A stretch of 64,000 bases of DNA from Mesorhizobium zhangyense (GCF_011045115.1 NZ_JAAKZG010000003.1:1-64000); one strand, 5' to 3'. Positions 25,719 to 34,840 are shown, counted from the first letter of the stretch. The notes: a model not told the origin generated them from the sequence alone. Numbers and translations: made by a program.

Positions 25719-27191
25719 TTATTTCATCTGCGATTTCACGAAGTCCTTCACGATCGACACGATGCCGCGTGACAGGAGATCGTCCATCGAATCCACGAGC
25801 TTATCGACATGCTCGCGCTGGCAGATCAGCGGCGGCAGCAGGCGGATGACGTTGCGGTTATATTCGGTGAACGCCACCAGCACGTCATAGTCCCGCAGCA
25901 GCAGCGCGCCGACGAAGCCCGACAGCGAGCCCTTGAGCTTTTCGTCGAGCACGCTGACGACCGGACGCAGCACCATCGGCAGCGTCTGCGAGAAGTCGTG
26001 GAATTCGAGGCCGACCATGAAACCCTTGCCGCGAACGTCCTTGATGATCTTCGGATATTTCGCCTGAAGCGCCTGGAGCCGTTCCAACAGGTAGTCACCG
26101 GTGACGGCGGCGTTCTCGATCAGACCTTCGTCATAGAGCACATTCAGCGTCTCGATTGCCGTGATCGAGGCCTCGCCGATGCCACCAAAAGTGGCCGCGG
26201 CATGGATCATCGCCGTCTTCGGCGTGCCGTAGGCCTTCATGTAGATGTCGCGCTTGGCGATCATCGCAGCCATCGCCGACTTGCCGCCGCCGAGCGACTT
26301 TGCCACCGCCGTCACATCCGGCACGACGCCATAATGCTCGAAGGCATAGAAGCGGCCGGAACGGCCGACGCCGCACTGGACCTCGTCGGCAACCCAGATG
26401 ACGCCATGCTTGTCGCACAGCGCACGCAGCTTCTGCCAGAACTCCGCGGGCGCCTGCACGATGCCGCCACCGCCCTGAATGGTTTCAAGGATGATGACGC
26501 CGATTTCGGGATCGGACTTGAACGCCCGCTCGATCGCGTCGATATCGCCGAAGGGCACGCGCACGGTGTTGTCGACCAGCTTGAACTCGCCGCGATAAAG
26601 CTGGCCGTCAGTGATGGCCAGCACGCCCTTGGTCTTTCCATGGAAAGAGTTTTCAGCATAGACGACCTTGGACCGCTTCGGGCCGGCGGCACGCTCGGCG
26701 ATCTTGATTGCCGCTTCCATCGCTTCGGAGCCGGAGGAGCCGAGGAAGACCATATCGAGGTCGCCCGGAGAAATCTGCGCCAGATTGTGCGCAAGGGCTG
26801 CCGCATATTGCGACATGAAGGCGATGGCGATTTCCTGGCGCTTCTCGTCCTGGAATTTCTTGCGCGCCTCGATTATGCGCGGGTGATTGTGACCCAGCGC
26901 CAGCGAGCCGAAACCACCGAAGAAATCGAGGATGCGCCGGCCGTTCTGGTCGACATAGTACATGCCTTCGGCGCTCTCGATCTTGATCTTGTGGAAGCCG
27001 AGCAGCTTCATGAAATGAAGCTGGCCGGGATTGAGATGCGCCTTGAACAGGTCGGTCATGCGGGCGACGTCCATCGCCTTGGCCTGTTCGACGCTGATGA
27101 GATCGGGCTTGGCGATCGTCACCGGCGAAAGGCTTGGCGCAGCTAAGACGGCACGGGCATCATTGGTGTTCGGCTTGGTCATGACGGTCAT
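25719..27191 (-). CDS. Class-III PLP-dependent aminotransferase
   Basis: A 490-residue fold-type I enzyme. FLGSSGSEAMEAAIK forms the phosphate-binding loop, WVADEVQCGVGRSG contains the Asp that contacts the pyridine nitrogen, and AVAKSLGGG carries the Schiff-base Lys. Length and motifs match the acetylornithine/ornithine/GABA-type group. AGGGG precedes the start. It sits nine bases after the SDR gene in an operon for a lipid-linked sugar, so an amino donor role on a polar head group or sugar is possible, though class-III enzymes usually act on omega-amino acids. Its substrate is not deducible from the sequence. Confidence 0.85.
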   Translation of the reverse strand: MTVMTKPNTNDARAVLAAPSLSPVTIAKPDLISVEQAKAMDVARMTDLFKAHLNPGQLHFMKLLGFHKIKIESAEGMYYVDQNGRRILDFFGGFGSLALGHNHPRIIEARKKFQDEKRQEIAIAFMSQYAAALAHNLAQISPGDLDMVFLGSSGSEAMEAAIKIAERAAGPKRSKVVYAENSFHGKTKGVLAITDGQLYRGEFKLVDNTVRVPFGDIDAIERAFKSDPEIGVIILETIQGGGGIVQAPAEFWQKLRALCDKHGVIWVADEVQCGVGRSGRFYAFEHYGVVPDVTAVAKSLGGGKSAMAAMIAKRDIYMKAYGTPKTAMIHAAATFGGIGEASITAIETLNVLYDEGLIENAAVTGDYLLERLQALQAKYPKIIKDVRGKGFMVGLEFHDFSQTLPMVLRPVVSVLDEKLKGSLSGFVGALLLRDYDVLVAFTEYNRNVIRLLPPLICQREHVDKLVDSMDDLLSRGIVSIVKDFVKSQMK

Positions 27192-27200
27192 CGATATCCC

Positions 27201-28208
27201 CTATTCGGCCGGAACGTGTTTCGCGGCCACAACAGGACCGTCTTTCTTGGCGCGATATTCCTTGTAGGCGGCGATCAGCATGTCCTCGTCGCGATACTGC
27301 GGCACCCAGCCGAGCTGCCGTTCGCCTTTGGAAACGTCCAGAACGCATTCCTCGTCGGCGATCAGATACTGCTCCGGGTCCATGATCGGCATGTTCATCA
27401 GGTCGAGCAGGTCGAGCGTGCGCTTGACCGCCCAGCCTGGCGTCGGGATCAGGATCGACTTCGAACCGGCATGCTTGACCAGATCGCCGAGTAGCTTGCG
27501 CACCGGCGGCGGGTTGAGCGAGCCGAGATTATACGCCTCGTTCGGCACGCCGGCCTTCCAGGCGGCGCGCGCAGCTTCCGCGCAGTCGAACACCGAGATG
27601 AACTGATACGGGTTCTTGCCCGAGCCGATCATCGGCACCGGAAGGTTCCAGTCGATAAGCTTGAACAGCTTTTCGAGGATGCCGAGGCGGCCGGGGCCGA
27701 TGATGAGGCGCGGGCGGAACAGCGAGATCGCCATGCCACGCTTGCGCCATTCGACGGCCAGTTCCTCGGTCTTCAGCTTGGACCAGCCATATTCGCCGAG
27801 CGGTGAAACCGGGTGTTCCTCGGTCATCGGATAGGTCACGGTGTGGCCGTAGATCATGTCGGTGGTGAAGTGCACAAGGCGAGAAGCCCCTGCCCTGTCC
27901 ATCGCCTGCATGATGTGCTCGGTGCCGTGAAGGTTCACCGGAAAGAAGAAATCATGGCGCTTGGCCCGAACCTGGATCGGCGACAGCATCTTGGCCGACA
28001 GATTGTAGACCATGTCGTCGGCCTTGATGCCAACAGCGTCCACGGATGCCGGCTCGGTCACGTCGCACTGGACAAAGCCGGCGTTACGGTAGTGCGGCAG
28101 GTCGCTCTTGACGATGTCGGCGACGATGACTTCCTGTCCGTCGGCCAGAAGCTTTGGCGCAAGATGGCGGCCGACGAAGCCGTCGCCTCCAAAAATGATG
28201 TGTCTCAT
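27201..28208 (-). CDS. NAD-dependent epimerase/dehydratase (extended SDR)
   Basis: A 335-residue protein. The N-terminal GGDGFVGRHLA is the nucleotide-binding Gly motif of extended SDRs, and YGWSKLKTEE holds the catalytic Tyr-x-x-x-Lys. Ser/Thr at VHFTTDMIYG completes the active site. The family acts on nucleotide-activated or other sugars. ATG 28208 overlaps the stop of the DMT transporter gene by four bases. Its place beside a DprE1 homologue raises the possibility that it is the partner reductase or a sugar-modifying epimerase; mycobacterial DprE2 is a shorter classical SDR, so the identity with DprE2 is not supported. Confidence 0.85.
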   Translation of the reverse strand: MRHIIFGGDGFVGRHLAPKLLADGQEVIVADIVKSDLPHYRNAGFVQCDVTEPASVDAVGIKADDMVYNLSAKMLSPIQVRAKRHDFFFPVNLHGTEHIMQAMDRAGASRLVHFTTDMIYGHTVTYPMTEEHPVSPLGEYGWSKLKTEELAVEWRKRGMAISLFRPRLIIGPGRLGILEKLFKLIDWNLPVPMIGSGKNPYQFISVFDCAEAARAAWKAGVPNEAYNLGSLNPPPVRKLLGDLVKHAGSKSILIPTPGWAVKRTLDLLDLMNMPIMDPEQYLIADEECVLDVSKGERQLGWVPQYRDEDMLIAAYKEYRAKKDGPVVAAKHVPAE

Positions 28209-28633
28209 TGTGCAAGCTCGCTTGTCTGAACAGGTTTCGAAAGATCGCCCGCTTCTTCGTGTCCGCTGCCGCCCTGGGCAATCAGTATGGTGCCGACACA
28301 GATGAAGCCGATGCCGGCGATGCGCCACGCATTGAGGTCTTCACGGAAGACAAAATAGGCGAATACTGCGACCGCGACATAGGCCAGGCTGAGGAAAGGA
28401 TAGGCGAAGGAAAGCTCTACCTTCGACAGCACGTAGAGATGCGAGGCCATGGAGATGACGAAAGTGGCGAGCCCGGCGAATACCCATGGGCTGAACACGA
28501 TCTGAAGTATCTTCAGGATGGGATTGACCCCGGCAAAGGTGATCGGCCCAAGCGTCATCATGCCGTGCTTCAGCATCAACTGCGCCGCCGCATTGGTCAT
28601 GACCGTGAAAAGTATGAATGCGATGTATTTCAT
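28205..28633 (-). CDS. Small DMT-family transporter (EamA/ArnE-F-like)
   Basis: A 142-residue protein with four hydrophobic helices and an acidic C-terminal tail. YPFLSLAYVAVAVFAYFVFRE (about residues 78-98) matches the single EamA-type repeat of ArnE/ArnF, which help flip 4-amino-4-deoxy-arabinose-phospholipid across the inner membrane. A similar role for the lipid-linked sugar of this cluster is a fair inference. It is the first gene after a 117-base AT-rich gap, so a promoter probably lies in 28634-28750. Confidence 0.8.
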   Translation of the reverse strand: MKYIAFILFTVMTNAAAQLMLKHGMMTLGPITFAGVNPILKILQIVFSPWVFAGLATFVISMASHLYVLSKVELSFAYPFLSLAYVAVAVFAYFVFREDLNAWRIAGIGFICVGTILIAQGGSGHEEAGDLSKPVQTSELAQ

Positions 28634-28750
28634 GTCCTACCCACCCGTCACGCTCTATAAAACAAAACTCAAAACATTTCGTGAAACAGAAGAACGATTT
28701 GAAAAGTTCGATAATAATGAAACGTTTACTATGATTTGCTCACAATTTAA
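28634..28750 (-). promoter_or_regulatory. AT-rich gap, probable promoter region of the 28.6-23.7 kb operon
   Basis: Unlike its GC-rich surroundings this 117-base gap has long A/T runs (AAAACAAAACTC, AATTTAATTATT). It is the only sizeable space in an otherwise tightly packed nine-kilobase minus-strand run, so a promoter for the five downstream genes is likely here. The boxes were not assigned. Confidence 0.45.
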
Positions 28751-30103
28751 TTATTCAGCGGCTTCGACATGCCCGCATTGACGGGCATGGAGCCGCCGCG
28801 CCGTGCGCTCCCAGAAGCTGGACGTGAAGGCCGGATCGCGCAGCACTTCCAGCCGCTGCCATTCCGGGAATGATGCCCCGAAAATATCGGCGCCCATGCG
28901 GGCATCCTTGTAGGGGTTCACGGCACCGCCTGCCTCAATGGTGATGTCGTCGAGTCGCTGGAGCAGCGACAGCGTCGACCGGCCGCGGTTGGGGAAATCC
29001 AGCGTCAGCGTGTAGCCCGGTCGCGGGAAAGACAGGATGCCCGGCGAGCGGATCGCTCCGAAACGCTTGAGCACGGTGAGGAAGGACCCCTGCCCGGCCT
29101 GCCGCGCAGCGGCAAGCATTGCCGGTATCGCTTCGCGCGCGACGGCCTCCGGCACCACGCTCTGGTGCTGGAACAGCCCGCGCGGGCCGTACAGGCGGTT
29201 CCAGTCGCGCACCCCGTCCAGCGGAAAGAAAAACCCTTGATAGGGCACGTGATGTTCGGCCGTGTTGCTGCCTTTGCGCCAGCGATAGGCAGCGTTGAAG
29301 GCTTTCAGGAACGGCCGGTTGAGCACGTTGAGCGGCGGCTGGAACGGCACGGACAGCCGGGAACTTGCTGGAGCCGAAACCCGTGCGCCATGCCTGGCAT
29401 GGTTGCCTGTCATCAGCAGCCCGCGTCCGCTTCCCTTGCCGCCGGCAAGCTGGTCGATCCAGGCAACCGCATATTCGTTCGCCGCGTCGGCTTCCTCGGC
29501 GAGATCGAAATACTCAGTGAGATTGGCGAAGGGCGTGACCTGTTCCAGAATGTCGATCGAAGGCACGCGCATCAGCCTGATGGAGGCTGACAGGATGATG
29601 CCGGTCAGGCCCATGCCGCCGATGGTCGCCCAGAACAGGCGCGCGTTGCTGGTTTCGGAGCAGTTGTATGTCTTGCCGTCCGATCGCAGCAACTCGAAGG
29701 TCTCGACATGGCAGCCAAATGTGCCGCGCCGGTGGTGGTTCTTGCCATGAACATCGTTGGCGATCGCGCCACCGAGCGTGACGAACTGCGTGCCCGGAAC
29801 AACAGCCGGAAAGAAGCCGTGCGGTGCTGCATAGGCGATAATATCCGAAAGCAGCGCACCCGCCTCCGCCTCGACAACGCCAGTCTCGGCATTGAAAGAG
29901 AGGATGCGCTTCATCGAGCGCATGTCGACGAGACTTCCGGTCTCGGTCTGGCAGCTGTCGCCATAGGAACGGCCATTGCCGAAGGCAAGGAGAGACGCCG
30001 GGTTGGCCGCGCCGCTCTTGAGCAGCGCGATACCCTCGGCAGCAGGCATCGCCCACCGCGCCGGCGCTGTCGTCCGGCCGAAACTGTTATAGGCAGCCGT
30101 CAT
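28751..30103 (-). CDS. DprE1-like FAD-dependent oxidoreductase
   Basis: A 450-residue protein of the VAO/PCMH flavin family. The N-terminal half has LLAFGNGRSYGDS and VPGTQFVTLGGAIANDVHGKNHH (split motif), the same stretch found in mycobacterial DprE1, which oxidises decaprenyl-phosphoryl-ribose at C2 on the way to decaprenyl-phosphoryl-arabinose. The C-terminal half keeps the Lys of the YKDAR segment, aligned with DprE1 Lys418. The benzothiazinone-reactive Cys387 of M. tuberculosis (GWNICVDFP) aligns with Thr here (GYTLTLDFP). It overlaps the UbiA-HAD gene by four bases, the expected partner. The assignment as a lipid-linked pentose oxidase is strong by context but not proven. Confidence 0.82.
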   Translation of the reverse strand: MTAAYNSFGRTTAPARWAMPAAEGIALLKSGAANPASLLAFGNGRSYGDSCQTETGSLVDMRSMKRILSFNAETGVVEAEAGALLSDIIAYAAPHGFFPAVVPGTQFVTLGGAIANDVHGKNHHRRGTFGCHVETFELLRSDGKTYNCSETSNARLFWATIGGMGLTGIILSASIRLMRVPSIDILEQVTPFANLTEYFDLAEEADAANEYAVAWIDQLAGGKGSGRGLLMTGNHARHGARVSAPASSRLSVPFQPPLNVLNRPFLKAFNAAYRWRKGSNTAEHHVPYQGFFFPLDGVRDWNRLYGPRGLFQHQSVVPEAVAREAIPAMLAAARQAGQGSFLTVLKRFGAIRSPGILSFPRPGYTLTLDFPNRGRSTLSLLQRLDDITIEAGGAVNPYKDARMGADIFGASFPEWQRLEVLRDPAFTSSFWERTARRLHARQCGHVEAAE

Positions 30104-31539
30104 CCGATCCACCCCGCCAGAAAGAGGAGGGCCGCGCCGGTAACCGCCACGACCTGGCTGCGCCAGTCGCGGATGATAAAGACGACGGGATCGTCGTGCA
30201 TCTCGTCGCGGCGCGCCAGAATCCAGACGCGCATCGTCAGATAGAGCACCGTCGGGGCCAGCGGCCATACCATCCAGGGATGCGGATAGAGTTCGCGCAC
30301 AGCGGCGCTGTCGATATAAAGCGCCAGAACGAGCGCTGCCGAGAAGGCCGAAGCCATGCCGGCCTGCGCGATGATTTCCTGATCCTCGGTGCGGTAGCCG
30401 CGGCCGGCGATGCGCTCGCCCGGCGAAAGCACAGAGGAACGCAGTTCCACGTAACGCTTCACCAGCGCCAGCGACAGGAAGAAGAAGATCGAGAAAGCCA
30501 GAAGCCAGAACGAGACGTCGACGCCGGTGGCGGCAGCACCCGCCAGAATGCGCACGGTGTAGAGCCCGGCGAGCATCAGAACGTCGATCAGCAGCATGCG
30601 CTTGACGGCAAGCGAATAGGCCGTCGTGGCAACCAGATAGAGCGCCAGGACGCCGGCAAACTCGATCGGCAGGAACACGGCCGCACCTAAACTGATCGCA
30701 AGCAGGATCGCGGCCGACGCAAGGCCGAACGGGATCGAAAGCAGGCCGCTGGCGAAAGGCCGATTGCGCTTGGTCGGATGACGTCGATCCAGCGCCAGAT
30801 CGAAGAAATCATTGATGATATAGATGGCCGATGCCGCCGCACTGAACGAGATGAAGGCGAGCACGCAGGCGAGCAGCATATCCTCGTTGAAATACTCATG
30901 CGACAGCACCATCGGCACCGCGATCAGCGAATTCTTCAGCCACTGATGCACGCGCAGCATCTTCAGGATGGTTTTCAGCGTCGGCTTCGGCGTCTCGACG
31001 ATCTCGCAGCCATGCGCTGCCTGCCAGCGCGCTGCGTGACGGTCCGGTGCGACGACGATCGCCTCGCGCGATGCGTCGAAAACCTTGAGGTCGTGCCGGC
31101 TGTTGCCGACATAGTCGAAGCCCGCATCGCCATAGGCCGCGACAAGTGCAGCGCGCTTGCGCCCCGAAGTCAGGTTTTCGAGGCCATCGGTCGCAAGCAC
31201 GGCATCGAAGAGCCCTAGATGCGCCGCGACGGCGTCGGCGAACTTGCGCGGTGTGCCTGTCGCAAGAACGATCTTGCGCCCGTTCGCGCGTTCCTCGCGC
31301 AGACGTGAAACGAGCACGTCACGATAGGCAAGCGAAGCCGGATCGATGTCGATACGCGCCGCGATCGCCTGCTTCAGGCCGGCCGGTCCCTTGGACAGCC
31401 AGAACGGAATGCAGAAGAGATAGAGCGGGTTCTTGCGGATGAGGAGAAACAGCCCCTCCCAGAGCAGGTCACCGGCGATCAGCGTACCGTCGAGGTCGAC
31501 TGCAAGCGGTATCGCATTGTTGTCCGATCGCGCATCCAT
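30100..31539 (-). CDS. HAD phosphatase-UbiA prenyltransferase fusion
   Basis: A 479-residue protein. Residues 1-190 are a HAD hydrolase (AVDLDGTL, nucleophile Asp; TGTPRKFADAV; DYVGNSRHDLKVF). Residues 195-479 form a UbiA-type membrane enzyme with about eight helices, and NDFFDLALDRRHPTKRNRP is the first Asp-rich motif. The UbiA half resembles decaprenyl-phosphate phosphoribosyltransferase (DPPR synthase). The HAD half could remove the 5-phosphate from the product. The fusion would thus make polyprenyl-phosphoryl-ribose for the DprE1-like enzyme encoded next. It is the first gene of the minus-strand run. Related UbiA proteins take part in Nod-factor arabinosylation in Azorhizobium (NoeC). Confidence 0.85.
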   Translation of the reverse strand: MDARSDNNAIPLAVDLDGTLIAGDLLWEGLFLLIRKNPLYLFCIPFWLSKGPAGLKQAIAARIDIDPASLAYRDVLVSRLREERANGRKIVLATGTPRKFADAVAAHLGLFDAVLATDGLENLTSGRKRAALVAAYGDAGFDYVGNSRHDLKVFDASREAIVVAPDRHAARWQAAHGCEIVETPKPTLKTILKMLRVHQWLKNSLIAVPMVLSHEYFNEDMLLACVLAFISFSAAASAIYIINDFFDLALDRRHPTKRNRPFASGLLSIPFGLASAAILLAISLGAAVFLPIEFAGVLALYLVATTAYSLAVKRMLLIDVLMLAGLYTVRILAGAAATGVDVSFWLLAFSIFFFLSLALVKRYVELRSSVLSPGERIAGRGYRTEDQEIIAQAGMASAFSAALVLALYIDSAAVRELYPHPWMVWPLAPTVLYLTMRVWILARRDEMHDDPVVFIIRDWRSQVVAVTGAALLFLAGWIG

Positions 31540-31697
31540 TTTGCGTAGCCCGCCCGTTTCCGCATTACGCCATTTGTGGGCGTTTTGGGCGGGGTATAAC
31601 TAGCATAGCGCTACGGAAGGTTAAACGGGCAGGTTTCAGGCCGCCAAAGGGCAGTGATTTCGCCTGTCATCGTTAAGATTGCGCTACCTCGGACGAT

Positions 31698-31722
31698 AAA
31701 AGGCCGGGCAGATCGCCCGGCC
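31698..31722 (-). terminator. Intrinsic terminator of the 31749-32012 gene
   Basis: GGCCGGGC (31702-31709) pairs with GCCCGGCC (31715-31722) around a five-base loop, and the minus strand continues with TTTT. It lies 27 bases beyond the stop of the small secreted protein. Confidence 0.85.
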
Positions 31723-31748
31723 TTCCGCCTTCGCCCTTTGAGGAGCGA

Positions 31749-32012
31749 TTACTTGATGCGAGCGACTCCGCCCGAGATTTCGATCGTCTCGCTGCCGGTC
31801 AGCGCCTCGCGATCGCCATTCGGCATGGTGACGAAGCAGCCGCTCGAGCAGAATTCCACGGTCTCGCCGCCGGCAAGCGACAATTCGGACTTGCTGCCGC
31901 CTTCCGTCACGATCAGCGTGCGGGGCTCGGCATCCTTGTTGACGGCACTCGCGCCAAAGGCAGCGCTGCCCAAGCCAAGAAGCACCGTGGCCGCAAGAAG
32001 AGATTTCATCAT
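31749..32012 (-). CDS. Hypothetical small periplasmic protein
   Basis: An 87-residue protein beginning MMKSLLAATVLLGLGSAAFG, a signal peptide with predicted cleavage near residue 22. The mature protein is about 65 residues and beta-rich, with a CSSGC segment that may form a disulfide. A GTG-initiated longer frame exists but the signal peptide fixes the start. It lies between the mechanosensitive channel gene and its own terminator, so it is monocistronic. No family was recognised. Confidence 0.7.
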   Translation of the reverse strand: MMKSLLAATVLLGLGSAAFGASAVNKDAEPRTLIVTEGGSKSELSLAGGETVEFCSSGCFVTMPNGDREALTGSETIEISGGVARIK

Positions 32013-32146
32013 TGCATTGTCGGTGTTTCCACCGCCCCTGTTGCCATTTGCAAGGCGCACCTGCCCCTTGCAGCAACCTTATAGGAATTCCAACCTGAAC
32101 AGCAACTGAATGACACGTTCATGCCACAATTGGCCGCGCCGCAATC

Positions 32147-34663
32147 TCAATCCGGATCGGGCCGCTTGGGCCTGCGTTTGGTCGCCCGTTCGACCGCTGC
32201 CTTGGCCTTGACCTGTTCCTTTTCATAGTGCTCGGCCTCCAGCTTGTCGTCGTCGATCGGCCAGTTTTCCTCCGGTGGCGGCTCGATGAAGCGCGCCGTG
32301 GACGGAATGGGAATGCCTTCCTTGCCGAAGGCGTCAAGGATGGCGAAACGGATATCGTTCTGGACAATGCTGCCATTGTTGATATCGGCGAGGAAGGCAC
32401 GGACCTCAAACTCGAGTGCGGCAGCGCCGAAATTGGCAAACAAAACGAAGGGTTCCGGGTTCTTGAGCACGAGCGGATGGTTGCGCGTGATCTCAAGCAG
32501 TATCTCATGCGCGCGCTTGGCATCGAAGCCATAGGCCACGCCGACCTTGATCTCGATGCGGCCGAGCTTGTTGCGATGCGTCCAGTTGCCGACCGCGCTG
32601 TTGATCAGCTCCGAATTGGGGAGAATGACGGTCTGGCGCTGGAACGTCTCGATCTCGGTGGCGCGCACGCTGATTTTCTTGACCGTGCCCGAAGTGGCGC
32701 CTGCGACGATCCAGTCACCGGCCTTGAACGGACGTTCGGCCAGAAGGATCAGACCCGAGACGAAATTCTGCACGATATTCTGCAGGCCAAAACCGATGCC
32801 GAGGGACAGACCGCCGGCGACAAGGGCAAAGCTGGAGAGATTGATGCCGGCTGCTGAGATGCCGATCAGTGCTGCAAGCGCCAGACCGGCATAGCCGACC
32901 ACCGTGCGGATGGAGTTGCGCACGCCGGTGTCGACCTTGCCGCGCGCCATGACTGAATCGTCGAGCCAGCTCTGGAACCAGCGTGTGATGAAATAGCCGA
33001 TCGCAAAGACGACTAGACCCGTAACGATGGCGAATGGCGAGAACGAGAAGGTGCCGATCTGAAAGCCGGTCGCCAACTTGTTGAGCCATGTCGCGATGTC
33101 GCCCGGCTGGAATCCCCACTGGAACAGAACCAGCGGCAGGAAAACGATGACGATCAGGATGTTAATGCAGACGCTGGCCGCAAGGCCGAGCTGGTCGAGT
33201 GTCGTGTCTTCGGTCTCGAAGCGAGCTTTGAGGCGCCTTCCGATGAAGGTGTTGCTGAAGCTGCCCTCTTCCGAAACCGCACGCGCGGCAAGGAAGCCTA
33301 TATAGGCCGTCGCCAGCATCGCGCCGGTGACGACGATCTGCTGCGAGATGAACTGGGCGAAGCTGATATAGCCGAGCAGTGCGGCAACAACCGTGGCAGC
33401 GCCGAGAAAATAGAGCAGGAAACGCAAGGTCGCCGGCCAGCGCCGCCGCGCGCCCTGCACATCGACGAACGGCCTGACACTGCCGATGAGAACCAGTAGC
33501 ACGCCGACGATCACGGCGGCGATAAGGCTTTTCAGGATGGTGACGGAAAGCGGCGAGCTGAGCGTTTCGCTGATAAGCCCCATGAAATAGTCGAGGCCGA
33601 CGACGAGCGCCATCGCCGTCATCAGCCAGACCAGAACACGGGCAGGCCGCGATTCGATCGGGATAAGCCGCCAGTTGGGCATGTCCGGCGACAAGGCCGC
33701 ATGGCTCAGGCGGTAGACGAAGAAGGTCAGGAAGATGACGCCGACAAGGCCGTTGAGATAACTACCGATATCGCCGCGCAAGACGTTGAAATAGTTGAAC
33801 AGCCCTATCGTCGAACTTAGGAAAACCGAGAGCGCAACGCTCGGCAGCAGCGTCGACCAGAATGCGACCGTCAACCTCGCAAGATAGGAAGGATCCTCGA
33901 TCGTCGGATCGCGGTCGATAACCCTTCTGACCAGCCGCTTGCCGACGAACTGCAACAAGGCGGCAGCCAGCAGCGCAAAGAAGGTCGCGCCGACCATTGC
34001 CTGAAATTTGAACTGGAAGGCGAAGCGCAGCCAGGACGAAATCGACCTGTTGAAGGACGAGAATTCGGTCTGAATCTCCTGACCGACCTCCCCGCTGAAT
34101 GCCTGGCTAAGCTGGTAGCGCTTGGTCAGCATGTTGGCGAACAGGTCGCGGCGCATGGTCTGGATCTTGTTGGCCAGCCCGTTGACGCGAACCGACAGGT
34201 CTTCCGCCTTGCCGAGCAGGACGTTTATTTCGGCTTTCTCGTTTGTCAAAGCGCGGCGTTCGGTGGAAACCATTTCTGGTTCAGGCGGCTGGCCCTCGGC
34301 AGGCGGCGCGCCAAGCTGCTCGATGCGGGCATTGATTTCGCCAAGGCGCGGGCGAAAGGCCACGCCACTTTCGAGCAGAGCCTTGTCGACCGGCTCCAGT
34401 TCACTGCGGATTTCGACGAGACCAAGATCGTCGTCGGCGCTGGCATCGACCTTCTTTTCAAGATCGTCGACCTGCTTGGTGATTGTATCGATCTTCGCGC
34501 GCTGGCTGGCGACGATCCCGATCGCAGCCGGCACCGCATCGGCAACCGTGTCAGAGGGCTGCGCGACCGCGACAACGGGCCCGGCAGCCGTCAGAACGGC
34601 CAGCAGGATCAGGACGGCAAAGCGTCGCAAGAGTGCGGAAAAGAGATTGATCGGGCGACTCAC
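32147..34663 (-). CDS. MscS-family mechanosensitive channel with DUF3772 N-terminus
   Basis: An 838-residue inner-membrane protein. It has a signal-like first segment, then about 180 periplasmic residues with coiled-coil character (ASQRAKIDTITKQVDDLEKKV), a DUF3772-type domain. About eleven membrane helices follow. The last section is a MscS pore and beta domain: GIGFGLQNIVQNFVSGLILLAERPFKAGDWI (shown split elsewhere) and VILPNSELINS are diagnostic. A GTG start at 34663 with GGAAG upstream gives a proper signal sequence; the longer TTG frame does not. It relieves osmotic down-shock by opening at high membrane tension. It is unlinked to the neighbours. Confidence 0.9.
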   Translation of the reverse strand: MSRPINLFSALLRRFAVLILLAVLTAAGPVVAVAQPSDTVADAVPAAIGIVASQRAKIDTITKQVDDLEKKVDASADDDLGLVEIRSELEPVDKALLESGVAFRPRLGEINARIEQLGAPPAEGQPPEPEMVSTERRALTNEKAEINVLLGKAEDLSVRVNGLANKIQTMRRDLFANMLTKRYQLSQAFSGEVGQEIQTEFSSFNRSISSWLRFAFQFKFQAMVGATFFALLAAALLQFVGKRLVRRVIDRDPTIEDPSYLARLTVAFWSTLLPSVALSVFLSSTIGLFNYFNVLRGDIGSYLNGLVGVIFLTFFVYRLSHAALSPDMPNWRLIPIESRPARVLVWLMTAMALVVGLDYFMGLISETLSSPLSVTILKSLIAAVIVGVLLVLIGSVRPFVDVQGARRRWPATLRFLLYFLGAATVVAALLGYISFAQFISQQIVVTGAMLATAYIGFLAARAVSEEGSFSNTFIGRRLKARFETEDTTLDQLGLAASVCINILIVIVFLPLVLFQWGFQPGDIATWLNKLATGFQIGTFSFSPFAIVTGLVVFAIGYFITRWFQSWLDDSVMARGKVDTGVRNSIRTVVGYAGLALAALIGISAAGINLSSFALVAGGLSLGIGFGLQNIVQNFVSGLILLAERPFKAGDWIVAGATSGTVKKISVRATEIETFQRQTVILPNSELINSAVGNWTHRNKLGRIEIKVGVAYGFDAKRAHEILLEITRNHPLVLKNPEPFVLFANFGAAALEFEVRAFLADINNGSIVQNDIRFAILDAFGKEGIPIPSTARFIEPPPEENWPIDDDKLEAEHYEKEQVKAKAAVERATKRRPKRPDPD

Positions 34664-34840
34664 TAGCTTCCAGAACCGGTTGTGAAAAGTCGCACAGTGA
34701 TAAAGATGGCGCGACAGCGGGGCAAGCCGCCTTGATCCGGCAGGCCAAAGTCGGCCATACGAAAGCCCGTGGCGCAATATTGGCCTTGCAGGTCGCGCCT
34801 GCTCTATAGTCTGCGCCTTCCTAACTGGACGAATGACATA

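Noticed and set aside
27201-28208. DprE2 partner of the DprE1 homologue
   Set aside because: DprE2 is a short classical SDR of about 250 residues; this is a 335-residue extended SDR of sugar-epimerase type, so the identity is not supported although a related role is possible.
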